20,878 bases of DNA from a virus: positions 1 to 20,878 of the IMG/VR virus record IMGVR_UViG_3300032315_000891; one strand, 5' to 3'. How positions within the stretch are numbered: position 1 is the first letter of the stretch; every line of letters starts with the position of its first letter. Both the position numbers and the translations under genes were made by a program. The notes under the pieces are model-generated. The model ran no database searches, had not been told where the DNA came from, and worked only from the letters and a program-made list of their open reading frames with translations. Positions 13,519 through 20,450 of this stretch are shown here, piece by piece.

Positions 13519-15048
13519 CTATACCTGAATTGAAAAGAATCTAGCAACTGGCGCTGGCGGTTCAGCGGGTTGTGTTGCTCTGTCATAGCCAAAGATTGAT
13601 GCAACCGCTGCATCTACCTTACGCCTGCTACTTGCTTTGGCAACCATAACACCACGGCTTGATTGTTTTGTTACGCAGTTGGCAATATGGCGAGCAAGTC
13701 TTTCATCTCCATCGTGGGTAAATGATTCATTTACCACGGCTTCATAAAACTTTTGTGTTGCTGGCACCATATTCTGCGCACTGTTTGGATAAGAGACAAC
13801 TGGCAAACCTTCTTCATCCAAAACCATAAATGTTCGCTGCCAGCGTGCAGGGTCAAAAACAATTTCTTTTACATTGAAGCGATCATCGCGGTATGTGTCC
13901 ACAATGACTTGTTCAACTTCAGCAACTGGAATGTGCCAGCCCTGTTCAGCATCATCGGGGCGTTCCCATAAGCCAACAACCATTAAGTGTGGCTTTTCGC
14001 CACCTAGTAGCCAAGCTACAAGTGCAGTTGAGTCATTTGAAAACGCACCATCAAAGGCAAGGATTACATCTTCGCCAGGTTCAGGAAATCTGTCTTTATC
14101 TGCAAGTGCTTCCCAAGCACCTGTTGGCAACCACGCAACTGAAGTATTTACAAAACAGTTCAGGCGCTTAGTTCTAAATTCAGCTTCAGGTGTACGCAAC
14201 ACCGCGCTTTGCATTTCCTCTTTGTCCACAATATCTGAAAACCCAGGGTTGGCTTCAATCCAAAGTTCTTCATTGCGGTGATCGGCTTCAGGTGTTGTTG
14301 GTTCCCACCAAGAAAAGAAAAATGATGAATCTTTCTTTTCACCCTTAACAACCTGTTGGCCGTATTGGTAAAGCGAGTAACAAAGAGAATCTTGGCCGTT
14401 GCTTTGTGTCTTAACACCTGCAGTTGTGATGCCCAGGAGAAGTGAATCGGCTCTAGCACCACCAGCAAGTGATAACACATTCCATAATTCCCACGAAGGC
14501 TGGGCGTGAACCTCATCAAAGATGACAAGCGGTGAAGGGTTCAAACCTTCTTTTGAATACGCTTCGGCAGACAATACGCGGTACACACTGCCTTTATCTT
14601 TGAACTCAATCGCATCGCGGTAAAGTGTGAACATTGATGATAGTTCTTCATCTAATTCAATCATTCGCTTTGCGGTTCCAAACACAATGCGTGCTTGGTC
14701 GCGGTCTGCTGCGCAAGAATAAATCTCTGAACCGTTGCCGCCAACTGTTAAACCAGCAAGCCCCATTGAAGCTGCCAATGCTGACTTGCCATTTTTACGG
14801 CTCATTCCAACCAACGCGGTGCGGTGTCTGAAACGGCCATCTTCACGGCGGGCAAGAATATGCTTGAGCAATTCTTTCTGCCATCCACGCAGTTCAAGCA
14901 ACTTGCCTGCAGGTGAGGCTACTGAATCCTTTGTTACACGGCAAACGGCTTCGGCAAAGTTTGCATACAACTCGCCATCACCGCGCATTTGATCTGCAAG
15001 TGGAACTTCAGTAAGCCAACGCGGTGGCCAACCAGCAACATCAGCCAT
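13519..15048 (-). CDS. terL: Terminase large subunit
   Basis: A 509-aa DNA-packaging motor. N-terminal ATPase: Walker A SRKNGKS at residues 83-89, Walker B VIFDE at 175-179, and the coupling motif GITTAG at 206-211. C-terminal RNase H-like nuclease with acidic residues Asp333 (ILAFDGAFSNDS), Asp399 (IVFDPARW) and Asp479 (KVDAAVA), consistent with metal-dependent cleavage of concatemers. Length and motif order match the HK97/Terminase_1 type. The start overlaps the small subunit by 8 nt; the ribosome-binding site is a weak A-rich AAAAGA, so coupling is likely. Confidence 0.95.
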   Translation of the reverse strand: MADVAGWPPRWLTEVPLADQMRGDGELYANFAEAVCRVTKDSVASPAGKLLELRGWQKELLKHILARREDGRFRHRTALVGMSRKNGKSALAASMGLAGLTVGGNGSEIYSCAADRDQARIVFGTAKRMIELDEELSSMFTLYRDAIEFKDKGSVYRVLSAEAYSKEGLNPSPLVIFDEVHAQPSWELWNVLSLAGGARADSLLLGITTAGVKTQSNGQDSLCYSLYQYGQQVVKGEKKDSSFFFSWWEPTTPEADHRNEELWIEANPGFSDIVDKEEMQSAVLRTPEAEFRTKRLNCFVNTSVAWLPTGAWEALADKDRFPEPGEDVILAFDGAFSNDSTALVAWLLGGEKPHLMVVGLWERPDDAEQGWHIPVAEVEQVIVDTYRDDRFNVKEIVFDPARWQRTFMVLDEEGLPVVSYPNSAQNMVPATQKFYEAVVNESFTHDGDERLARHIANCVTKQSSRGVMVAKASSRRKVDAAVASIFGYDRATQPAEPPAPVARFFSIQV

Positions 15049-15520
15049 TCTTTTTTTGCTGCTCTAACAACTGAGCCAACTTGCCCTTAGTCGTTACTTC
15101 AGCAACCCCCAACTTACTGCGATCAACTGGCGTTAAGCCAAGCAATGAAAGCAATTTTACAATGTCGTTTTCAACAGTGTTCAACATTCCAAACAAAGGG
15201 TTTGCATAGGCGTAGCCCTTGTCGGTGAAAAGCACATAGTTAGTAGCGGCTAACTTTTCTTTCAGCTCGTACTTCTTATCCATCTTTTCACAAAGTTCAA
15301 TGAGCAACTTGCCATCGGTGTTAGCAATCCACGGTGCCATTGCTCGAACATCTGCCCACATCTTTTGGCCAGCATCGCTTAAATGAAGCGGTGCATCGCC
15401 TTTGATTGGCGGCAAGGAAATTACATTTTTCAGATCGGGCAACGGGCGCTTGCCTGGGTTGCCTGTCTTTCGTTTTTGTTCAGTCGGCTTTGCTGGTCTG
15501 CCTGCCATTGTTTCATCCAT
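15041..15520 (-). CDS. terS: Terminase small subunit (P27/Terminase_4 type)
   Basis: A 159-aa protein with the usual basic N-terminus (MAGRPAKPTEQKRKTGNPGKRPLPD), then 'P..L...g..mWaDvr.maPW' and long helices (DGKLLIELCEKMDKKYELKEKL, YANPLFGMLNTVENDIVKLLSLLGLTPVDRSKLG) typical of the P27 family, which recognises phage DNA and loads the large subunit. Two starts are possible: 15520 (used here, GAAG upstream) and MAGRP at 15508 (GGATG upstream), the latter matching the usual family start. Position directly before terL confirms the call. Confidence 0.88.
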   Translation of the reverse strand: MDETMAGRPAKPTEQKRKTGNPGKRPLPDLKNVISLPPIKGDAPLHLSDAGQKMWADVRAMAPWIANTDGKLLIELCEKMDKKYELKEKLAATNYVLFTDKGYAYANPLFGMLNTVENDIVKLLSLLGLTPVDRSKLGVAEVTTKGKLAQLLEQQKKNG

Positions 15521-15525
15521 TCGCT

Positions 15526-15924
15526 TCAGTAATCTAACGCCCCCGTTAGTTTGATTGCCTTGCTGATTGGTAGAAAGCCAACAACCTTTTCAATCTGCTC
15601 GCTCTTGCCAAAATCAGTTGATGCTGGCATCCAATGTGTATGCCATTCAATTTGCTGCAACGATAAGTTCCAGGCATAAATTCCAAGCGGTGTTGAGTTG
15701 ATATACACAGCGTTGTAAAACAGATGTTCAGCTTTGGCGATCAGCGCATCAAACTTTTTCTTTTCAATTGTCATTTCGTCATAGTGCGTGCGCCTGCATT
15801 TGAGTTCAATCACCAGCCGCGATTCATCGCTTACGCAATCGTGCGTGCTGAATTTGTTTTGACTTTTTTTCAAATCGCGCAGGTAGTTAGTTTGCAAAAA
15901 CTGCAACAGTTCTAATTCGGACAT
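15526..15924 (-). CDS. PD-(D/E)XK nuclease-like protein
   Basis: A 132-aa protein when started at MSELELL (15924); longer in-frame starts up to 16008 would translate the G/C-run region and look unlike protein. The segment SDESRLVIELKCRRTHYDEM (residues 32-51) with IEKKKFDALI after it matches phage restriction-like nuclease proteins: Asp33 and the Glu40-x-Lys42 pair would be the metal-binding core, followed by the conserved 'Y..m.IE..K.d.l' and a strand 'INSTPLGIYAWNL'. It may process recombination or packaging intermediates; its place just before the terminase genes fits. The ribosome-binding site is an unusual G6 run about 10 nt upstream. Family assignment is by motif only. Confidence 0.6.
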   Translation of the reverse strand: MSELELLQFLQTNYLRDLKKSQNKFSTHDCVSDESRLVIELKCRRTHYDEMTIEKKKFDALIAKAEHLFYNAVYINSTPLGIYAWNLSLQQIEWHTHWMPASTDFGKSEQIEKVVGFLPISKAIKLTGALDY

Positions 15925-16039
15925 TTGCGACAAACCCCCCAAATCCCATTTTGCGGAACTCTGCGTTTGCAGGGCATCGGGGTTTATACCCCGCACGCTT
16001 AAAAACATTTGGACGGGGTACGGAGAGTGCCACGGGGGG
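15925..16039 (-). other. Non-coding G/C-run region, candidate cos/packaging site
   Basis: Between the HNH gene and the nuclease-like gene lie 115 bases unlike the rest of the window. Plus-strand CGGGGT occurs at 15978 and 16014, and CGGGGGGT at 16033; CGGGGT-TTAT-ACCCCG (15978-15993) is a perfect 6-bp hairpin. HNH, then a cos site, then the terminase operon is a common order in cos phages. No cleavage site can be proven from sequence alone. Confidence 0.4.
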
Positions 16040-16345
16040 TTATCTATTGCCTTTTTGTGAATTGTGTGATCGGCATAAGATGCGCAGGTTTGTAATTTCT
16101 AACTTGAGCCACGGTGCCTCACTCAAAGGAATAATATGATCAACAGTTAAATCTTTATTGTTGCATCCAGGTATTGAACAAAAAGGTTGTTGTTCTCGTA
16201 GCCGCCTACTCAGCTTGTTCCATTGGTAATCGTAACCGCGTTGGCTGCGTGTTGGTCGCGCTCTATCTTTAATGCGCTGACATTCCAAACATCTACTTGC
16301 CCGCACTACTCGACCACAACCAGCGCAAGGTCTAGGCAATACCAT
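16040..16345 (-). CDS. HNH endonuclease
   Basis: A 101-aa protein with the start at 16345 (MVLPRPCAGC), supported by GGAG 7 nt upstream; an extension to 16387 lies within the preceding gene. Zinc ribbon Cys7, Cys10, Cys19, Cys22, then 'RGYDYQWNKLSRRLRE', then the HNH core LTVDHIIPLSE (Asp69-His70), Asn86 in ITNLRILC, and Cys91/His94 in CRSHNSQK. HNH proteins next to terminase genes are often needed with the large subunit for cos cleavage in HK97-like phages. A free-standing homing function is the alternative. The gene overlaps the Endonuclease VII-like gene by 14 nt. Confidence 0.9.
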   Translation of the reverse strand: MVLPRPCAGCGRVVRASRCLECQRIKDRARPTRSQRGYDYQWNKLSRRLREQQPFCSIPGCNNKDLTVDHIIPLSEAPWLKLEITNLRILCRSHNSQKGNR

Positions 16346-16703
16346 CGTGGCGCTCCAAGTATTCAATTGCATACGATAAGAACACAACAGAATCTTTGAA
16401 CTGTCCTAATCCTAAGTTGCAACTGTTGCACAACAATCCACGCACCTGATTGGTTTCGTGGTTATGGTCAACACTTAACTTCTTATTGAGTTCCCCTGCA
16501 TTGATTCCACAAATAGCGCAAGAATTATTCTGTTCTTCAAGCAAATCTTTTCTATGACCTGATGAAATGTTGGTAACTCTTTTGTGTAAGTTTCTGCAAT
16601 CATTGCAAGTAGTTCTTCTTTTGTTAGTTGTTCGCTTATCGTGATGAAACTTTGTTAAAGGTTTATCTGTGTTGCATTTCTTACAAAACTGCGTGTTACT
16701 CAT
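16332..16703 (-). CDS. Endonuclease VII-like recombination endonuclease
   Basis: A 123-aa protein (ATG at 16703 chosen over 16706 because AGAGG then has 3 nt spacing rather than none; both are possible). N-terminal Cys pairs (FCKKCNTDKP; CNDCRN) precede the His-Me core: CAICGINAG, then KLSVDHNHETNQVRGLLCNSCNLGLG. There the DHNH supplies the catalytic histidine and two CxxC pairs bind structural zinc, as in T4 endonuclease VII, which resolves branched DNA before packaging. Overlaps the 59-aa gene by 8 nt and the HNH gene by 14 nt. Confidence 0.85.
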   Translation of the reverse strand: MSNTQFCKKCNTDKPLTKFHHDKRTTNKRRTTCNDCRNLHKRVTNISSGHRKDLLEEQNNSCAICGINAGELNKKLSVDHNHETNQVRGLLCNSCNLGLGQFKDSVVFLSYAIEYLERHDGIA

Positions 16704-16875
16704 CATCCTCTGTTAGTGCTTCCAAATCTTCATTGACAACCACATATCGGTTGTAGGCATCAAGAGTTGAGTTAGTTGCTCTTAATAATAATGTTTCGAT
16801 TCCTTCAAATGACATTGGCTGATCTGTCACAATGTCTGTTGACACATCACCGACTGTTACCGCAATGCTTAGCAT
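16696..16875 (-). CDS. 59-aa acidic protein, unknown
   Basis: A short ORF (MLSIAVTVGDVSTDIVTDQP then MSFEGIETLLLRATN... ending EDLEALTEDDE). It has a predicted beta start, one amphipathic helix and an acidic tail. Its start overlaps the end of the 48-aa gene by 7 nt (ATGCTAA) and its end overlaps the endonuclease VII-like gene by 8 nt, and this packing is the main evidence for coding. No family recognised. It may simply be part of a set of small late leader genes. Confidence 0.65.
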   Translation of the reverse strand: MLSIAVTVGDVSTDIVTDQPMSFEGIETLLLRATNSTLDAYNRYVVVNEDLEALTEDDE

Positions 16876-17015
16876 TTGGTTAGCTCCAATCGGCTATCAA
16901 GTAGATCGTCAATAAATCTATCAACGATGTGTTTCTTTGAATCAATTGTTTTGGAGCGAGTATCTACGGCGTGTGATAACGCCTCATCAATCTCTTGTAT
17001 TGTTTCGGTATCCAT
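16869..17015 (-). CDS. 48-aa helical protein, unknown
   Basis: MDTETIQEIDEALSHAVDTR followed by SKTIDSKKHIVDRFIDDLLD and SRLELTKC: almost wholly helical and charged. It is the first gene after a candidate promoter and hairpin. The only purine-rich motif, AAGG, is 1 nt from the ATG, too close for good initiation, so either translation is weak or a more distant GGGA serves. It overlaps the next gene by 7 nt. Coding is likely from packing and composition; the function is unknown. Confidence 0.6.
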   Translation of the reverse strand: MDTETIQEIDEALSHAVDTRSKTIDSKKHIVDRFIDDLLDSRLELTKC

Positions 17016-17038
17016 ACCTTTATCCCATAAATGAATAA

Positions 17039-17061
17039 AGCCCAAACCTATTGGCTGGGCT
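17039..17061 (-). terminator. Hairpin in the leader before the packaging operon
   Basis: AGCCCA and TGGGCT pair around an 11-base loop that can add two inner G-C pairs. On the minus strand it is followed by TTATTCATTT, a weak U-tract. It could end the early transcript after the 243-aa gene, or act as an attenuator for the promoter just upstream of it. Confidence 0.45.
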
Positions 17062-17092
17062 GATTAAATGGATGGCAATACCTGTTAACGAA

Positions 17093-17125
17093 AGTGTAGC
17101 AAACAGATTAGAACTTTTCTGTCAA
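17093..17125 (-). promoter_or_regulatory. Candidate promoter for the HNH/terminase operon
   Basis: On the minus strand a perfect TTGACA (17120-17125) lies directly after the stop of the 243-aa gene. The best -10-like hexamer, TACACT (17093-17098), is 21 bases away, longer than the usual 16-18, so it is either weak, activator-dependent or coincidental. It is the only consensus -35 I noticed in a non-coding gap, and the 113-base gap 17016-17128 holds only this and the hairpin. Confidence 0.35.
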
Positions 17126-17128
17126 GTT

Positions 17129-17860
17129 TTATCTGTTGGCAATGACGGCTGCCAAGTCATACATCTTGCCATTCTTGGCAACGCCATTGGCCTTGATGAT
17201 TTTATGCACCTGCCTTTGGCTGATGCCCAACCACAAAGCTATTGCCTCAACATCTAAAAAAAACTTTCGGTTGGGGTTGCTCATTGCCAGCGCCACCAAT
17301 CGCAACACTGTCCAAGATTGTTTGCACCCAAAGCAACTCACATCTGCCATAAGGTTTTCAGCATCAATAACTACATACTTGCCACACTCATCTGTTGGGC
17401 AAGGAATCCTGCGGGGTTGCTCAACAAATTGCTTTGCAGCAGCCATTCCCTTTGCGTGTTGCTCTTTGATCTCATTGTAGAAATCTGCTGCCCATTCTTG
17501 GCCAAGTGTCCATTCAAGGTGGGCAAGATGAAAGTCGCAGGCAACCTGCACTTCCATATCGGTTGTCGGTTCCTTGTTCAGTAGCGCAGGCGGTGTCAAC
17601 TGCCGTGCGCTGCGAATCTCTGATTCCCAACTATGCAAGATGCCTAGCAACTCAATTGCCATTGAGTAATCCAGCGCGTTGACATTAACACCGATGGAGC
17701 GTTCGGCGCTGACACTGCCTGAGCCTGATCGCCCTGGTGCAATATGAAACCCTGCCTCATACTGCAGGTTTGGGATGTTGCCAAGCCAACTGGTGATTGA
17801 ACTATGGCATCGGCGGCAGGTTGTTGCATTGGCTGGGCGTTGGCAGATGTTGCAGTTCAA
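17129..17860 (-). CDS. Zinc-ribbon protein with C-terminal helix-turn-helix
   Basis: A 243-aa protein starting at TTG (17860), supported by GAGGTG 5 nt upstream and a 4-nt TTGA overlap with the previous gene. Cys3, Cys6, Cys15 and Cys18 form an N-terminal zinc ribbon (CNICQ...CRRC); a second Cys set (CPTDECGK ... CFGCKQSW) lies near residues 155-185. The last 40 residues (FFLDVEAIALWLGISQRQVHKIIKANGVAKNGKMYDLAAVIANR) read as a helix-turn-helix of the type 'diA.wLgis.r.v.r..k.g.v....g.YdlaaV'. DNA binding, perhaps as a regulator of early/late switching or a replication accessory, is inferred. Such proteins follow the primase in actinophages. Confidence 0.7.
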   Translation of the reverse strand: MNCNICQRPANATTCRRCHSSITSWLGNIPNLQYEAGFHIAPGRSGSGSVSAERSIGVNVNALDYSMAIELLGILHSWESEIRSARQLTPPALLNKEPTTDMEVQVACDFHLAHLEWTLGQEWAADFYNEIKEQHAKGMAAAKQFVEQPRRIPCPTDECGKYVVIDAENLMADVSCFGCKQSWTVLRLVALAMSNPNRKFFLDVEAIALWLGISQRQVHKIIKANGVAKNGKMYDLAAVIANR

Positions 17861-18198
17861 AATGGCACCTCACTTGTTGTGGTTGCAGTTTGTGGTCTTG
17901 AGAAGTATTCGGGTGGCTCTGATACAAAAATGGTCATTGACCTGCAGGTGTGGGTGGCAAGAACAATTGGCTCTTTGGCACCCATCCTGACTGGGGTTCG
18001 GCGAGTAGCTTCAAAGGATTGGCTGGTGCGGTGGATTTGGTAAGTGCCAATGCCTGTGGATAACTTTTGGATTTCCTCAACAATGTTGAGTCTGTCTGTA
18101 TCAAGTTTGATGTCGCAACGGCTGGTGGCTGACACTCCTGCCCACACTAGGTTGCCACACTTTCGGCAATTGATAGGTTTGAAATCAAGGTCACTCAT
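17857..18198 (-). CDS. Small Cys/His zinc-binding protein
   Basis: A 113-aa protein started at MSDLDFKPINCRKCGN (18198), because the upstream extension to 18270 runs through the repeat region. CRKC (Cys11, Cys14) near the N-terminus and THTC (His83, Cys85) towards the end could hold one zinc. The pattern 'C..Cg..v..g......r.D...l......l......y.i.r........R.........v...H.C' is known from actinophage early regions, where function is unknown. It overlaps the HTH gene by 4 nt, so the two are probably co-expressed. The C-terminus (residues 95-113) is Ser/Thr/Pro-rich. Confidence 0.65.
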   Translation of the reverse strand: MSDLDFKPINCRKCGNLVWAGVSATSRCDIKLDTDRLNIVEEIQKLSTGIGTYQIHRTSQSFEATRRTPVRMGAKEPIVLATHTCRSMTIFVSEPPEYFSRPQTATTTSEVPF

Positions 18199-18218
18199 TG
18201 GGCGTACCTGTACCGAGT

Positions 18219-18277
18219 GTGATGGTGTACCTATTTCCGCATATATACATATGCGGAACGGTACGCACACCGATCAC
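18219..18277. repeat. Large nested dyad centred on TTCCGCATAT/ATATGCGGAA
   Basis: A perfect 10-bp inverted repeat (18235-18244 and 18249-18258, loop ATAC) is flanked by imperfect continuing symmetry. GTGATGGTGTACC at 18219-18231 mirrors GGTAC (18260-18264), ACACC (18267-18271) and ATCAC (18273-18277), with small bulges. The whole could form a cruciform of nearly 60 bases or be bound by a dimeric protein. Confidence 0.7.
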
Positions 18278-18290
18278 GCTCAAAACTGCC

Positions 18291-18317
18291 TGTGTACCTA
18301 AAATAAAAAGGTACACA
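18291..18317. repeat. Perfect 9-bp inverted repeat with A-rich centre
   Basis: TGTGTACCT (18291-18299) and AGGTACACA (18309-18317) pair exactly around AAAATAAAA. On the minus strand the loop is U-rich, but no U-tract follows the 3' arm, so a rho-independent terminator for the primase gene is possible but not typical. A protein-binding operator with a flexible centre also fits. Confidence 0.7.
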
Positions 18318-18320
18318 AAA

Positions 18321-18335
18321 GGTACGGTACGGTAC
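18321..18335. repeat. Three tandem GGTAC direct repeats
   Basis: GGTAC is repeated three times head to tail with a 5-base period, directly after the primase stop. The same word recurs, in both orientations, through the rest of the gap. Confidence 0.7.
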
Positions 18336-18338
18336 ACC

Positions 18339-20450
18339 TTAGTTCACCTTCAATTGGGTGATTTCGGCATCCATCAGATTGAAATGGCTCTTGCCCAAGT
18401 CGGTAATGTAAAGAATAAATGACCTGTCATTGCCACGATTATCAACCCAGCCACCTGCCAAGAGGTCACTGATTCGCTCGCCAATGGCATCTTTTGAACC
18501 GCTGATGCCTTCTTGAACCAATCGCCGTGAAGCGCCTGGGTGGTTGTGGATAAACTCAACAACCTCTTTTTGTTTCTTGAACTCTTTGTTGGCTTCCATT
18601 TCATCTTCAACCAATGGCACACTGATGATGTATTGCATCTGCGCTTTGGTTGAATCAATGGTGAAAATTGCAGCTTCTTGGGTACGGTCTGATTTTCTCC
18701 ACATACCTGCAATCTTGCGGATAAATCCAGGGCGATCTTTGGTCACTCTCATTGTCAGCGTTCCAATGCGACCAGGGGCGAGTGCCTCAAGCGGTTCAAC
18801 AAGGTAGGCAGCGCCGTCAATGGTTGCCAACTTCGCCTGCCCGCCAATGGCAAACCGCCCGCGTGTTTCAGCATTTTTGGTGATGTGGTCAATAAGCACA
18901 ACAGCAGCGCCTGAGGCAGTTGCCACTGTTCTTGGAAATATCCGCATCCAGCGGGTGATGGCATCGTTGTCCTTTGTCTCGCCACCCCACATTGTCAGGG
19001 ATTCGGTGACACCATCAATAATGACCAATTCGGCAGAATCAGGCTCAAGTATCGCCTTCCAATACGGGTCATCGCTATCGCGTGGGCCGTCAGGTCGAAT
19101 GTAGGTGAAGTATTGCAAAAGGTTGGCGCGGCTGACACCTAGCGCTTTCAGTCGGTTCACAATGTCAATGGCATCTGATTCAAAGTCAATGTAGATCACC
19201 TTTTTGTCAGCTTTAAGACATTCAGCGGTGGCAATTTGTGCAACCCAGGATTTACCCGATTCTGACTCACCATAAATGGAATGAACGCGACCCGTATAAA
19301 TCAGGCCGTGGCCATCGGTGCGCTTTAAGATCGTTGCAATAGGTGCTGCGAATAAGCCATCAAAGTAATCTTTAAGTGCAATTGGCTTCCAACTTGATTC
19401 ATCATCGCCCAAATCGCCTTGTGTGGCTTGTGTTGGTGCCTGTAGTGAGTTTGCAGGCATCAGTGAGTTGCTTAAATCAAAAGAATTAAGCCCCTGCGCC
19501 CCGTAGCCTTGATTTCTAAGGTCAGTTGCTGCTGCCTTAAAATCTCCACCGTGTTTGATGGTGGCATAAAAGGCAAACTTGGAATATGAAGTTTCTGCCT
19601 CAAACTGAGTGCTGGTTGAAAACACATAAAACTTATCGTTGCCATTGAAATTGGTGGTGGCACTGATGCCTTCATTCTTACCTGGTCTGCGCCAAACAGT
19701 TGCCCCATTTTTGCGATAAACAACAGTCCAGCCAAGTGGTGCCAATAGTTCTTCCCAAGTGGTGCGGGCATTGTAATCATCGCCAGGTGTTAAAACGCCA
19801 TCGTGCTTTGTGGCAACTTCTTGTTGGATACTTTCAGCTTTGGGCATTTCGTCAAACATTGCAAAAATGTTGTGAAGTGCTGATCGTTGCTGCATTGTGA
19901 TTGTTGGGATTGTTTCAATTGAGCCACCGATAAGTGTCCAATTGCCCCCGCTTGGGTGAGTGGTGCCACCTGAAGGTGCAGTAATAGTAAATCCGCCTTC
20001 AGATCGTGTTTCTGCCCATACATCAACCCCGCCGTTTTCACCAGGTTTGCGTGCCAACTTTGTGTTGCCTGGCAACTGACCATTGGAAACGCGGTAAAGC
20101 CAATGAAGCCCACCTGAAGGTGTGATTTCTACATAACCAGCGTTGAGGCGTTGCCACAAATCGCCCAGCCCTGAATTGTTTGCAATCTCTGCAATCTCAA
20201 GGTGCATTTTCTGAGCTACTGCGCGACCTTCAAGTTCAAGCATTTCCAATGAACCCGACACGGCACCAGTAATTACACCAATGCCATTTACATCATCTTT
20301 GAACCACATTAGCAATTCATCAGGTGTCGGCAACTCTTGCTGGAAGCGCTGCCAAGCAAATGCAGGTCGTTTGGAACCGTCATTGGCAACTGGCACTACT
20401 GAAATGCCTTGAGTTAGAAATCGCAGGGCAATTGGTAGCAAGTTGGTCAT
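18339..20450 (-). CDS. Bifunctional primase/polymerase with RecA-like (RepA-type) helicase
   Basis: A 703-aa replication protein. Residues 1-190: prim-pol domain (LRFLTQGISVVPV...RPAF.W..FQ; LEMLELEG at 68-75 in the place of the usual acidic metal site; TPSGGLHWLYR at 110-120; GVDVWAE...GGFTITAPSG). Residues 225-320: a linker domain (DDYNARTTWEELLAPLGWTVV, WRRPGKNEGISATTN, FYVFSTST.FEAE.SYSKF) common in actinophage primases. Residues 385-600: ATPase with Walker A GESESGKS (394-401), IYIDFE (419-424) and Walker B LVIIDG (475-480), then VVLIDHITK. Residues 620-703 look like a winged helix (VVEFIHNHPGASRRLVQEGI). It probably primes and unwinds at the phage origin. Its ATG overlaps the 38-aa gene by 1 nt; ribosome-binding site AGGGTG. 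Confidence 0.9.
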   Translation of the reverse strand: MTNLLPIALRFLTQGISVVPVANDGSKRPAFAWQRFQQELPTPDELLMWFKDDVNGIGVITGAVSGSLEMLELEGRAVAQKMHLEIAEIANNSGLGDLWQRLNAGYVEITPSGGLHWLYRVSNGQLPGNTKLARKPGENGGVDVWAETRSEGGFTITAPSGGTTHPSGGNWTLIGGSIETIPTITMQQRSALHNIFAMFDEMPKAESIQQEVATKHDGVLTPGDDYNARTTWEELLAPLGWTVVYRKNGATVWRRPGKNEGISATTNFNGNDKFYVFSTSTQFEAETSYSKFAFYATIKHGGDFKAAATDLRNQGYGAQGLNSFDLSNSLMPANSLQAPTQATQGDLGDDESSWKPIALKDYFDGLFAAPIATILKRTDGHGLIYTGRVHSIYGESESGKSWVAQIATAECLKADKKVIYIDFESDAIDIVNRLKALGVSRANLLQYFTYIRPDGPRDSDDPYWKAILEPDSAELVIIDGVTESLTMWGGETKDNDAITRWMRIFPRTVATASGAAVVLIDHITKNAETRGRFAIGGQAKLATIDGAAYLVEPLEALAPGRIGTLTMRVTKDRPGFIRKIAGMWRKSDRTQEAAIFTIDSTKAQMQYIISVPLVEDEMEANKEFKKQKEVVEFIHNHPGASRRLVQEGISGSKDAIGERISDLLAGGWVDNRGNDRSFILYITDLGKSHFNLMDAEITQLKVN

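Larger units (their letters stand above)
18199..18338. other. Repeat-rich non-coding region, candidate origin or operator
   Basis: Between the primase/helicase gene and the 113-aa gene are 140 bases holding nine GTAC words (18204, 18210, 18227, 18261, 18294, 18311, 18322, 18327, 18332), each within GGTAC or its complement GTACC. There are two perfect inverted repeats and an A-rich stretch (18300-18309). No other gap looks like this. Iteron-like words plus an AT-rich segment beside a replication gene suggest an origin; an operator for an early regulator is equally possible. Confidence 0.5.

Noticed and set aside
13874-14281. 135-aa plus-strand ORF opposite terL
   Set aside because: It overlaps the conserved nuclease motifs of the large terminase and has no plausible protein features.
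15925-16008. N-terminal extension of the PD-(D/E)XK-like gene to 16008
   Set aside because: It would translate the G/C-run hairpin region into unlikely sequence; the ATG at 15924 begins a typical helical start.
18199-18270. N-terminal extension of the 113-aa gene to 18270
   Set aside because: It crosses the dyad and GTAC repeats, giving a Cys/Ile/Arg-rich leader unlike the rest of the protein.
18339-20450. Archaeal/plasmid origin-binding initiator instead of phage primase
   Set aside because: Prim-pol plus RecA-like helicase layout and the whole neighbourhood of phage genes fit a phage replication protein; nothing plasmid-specific is seen.
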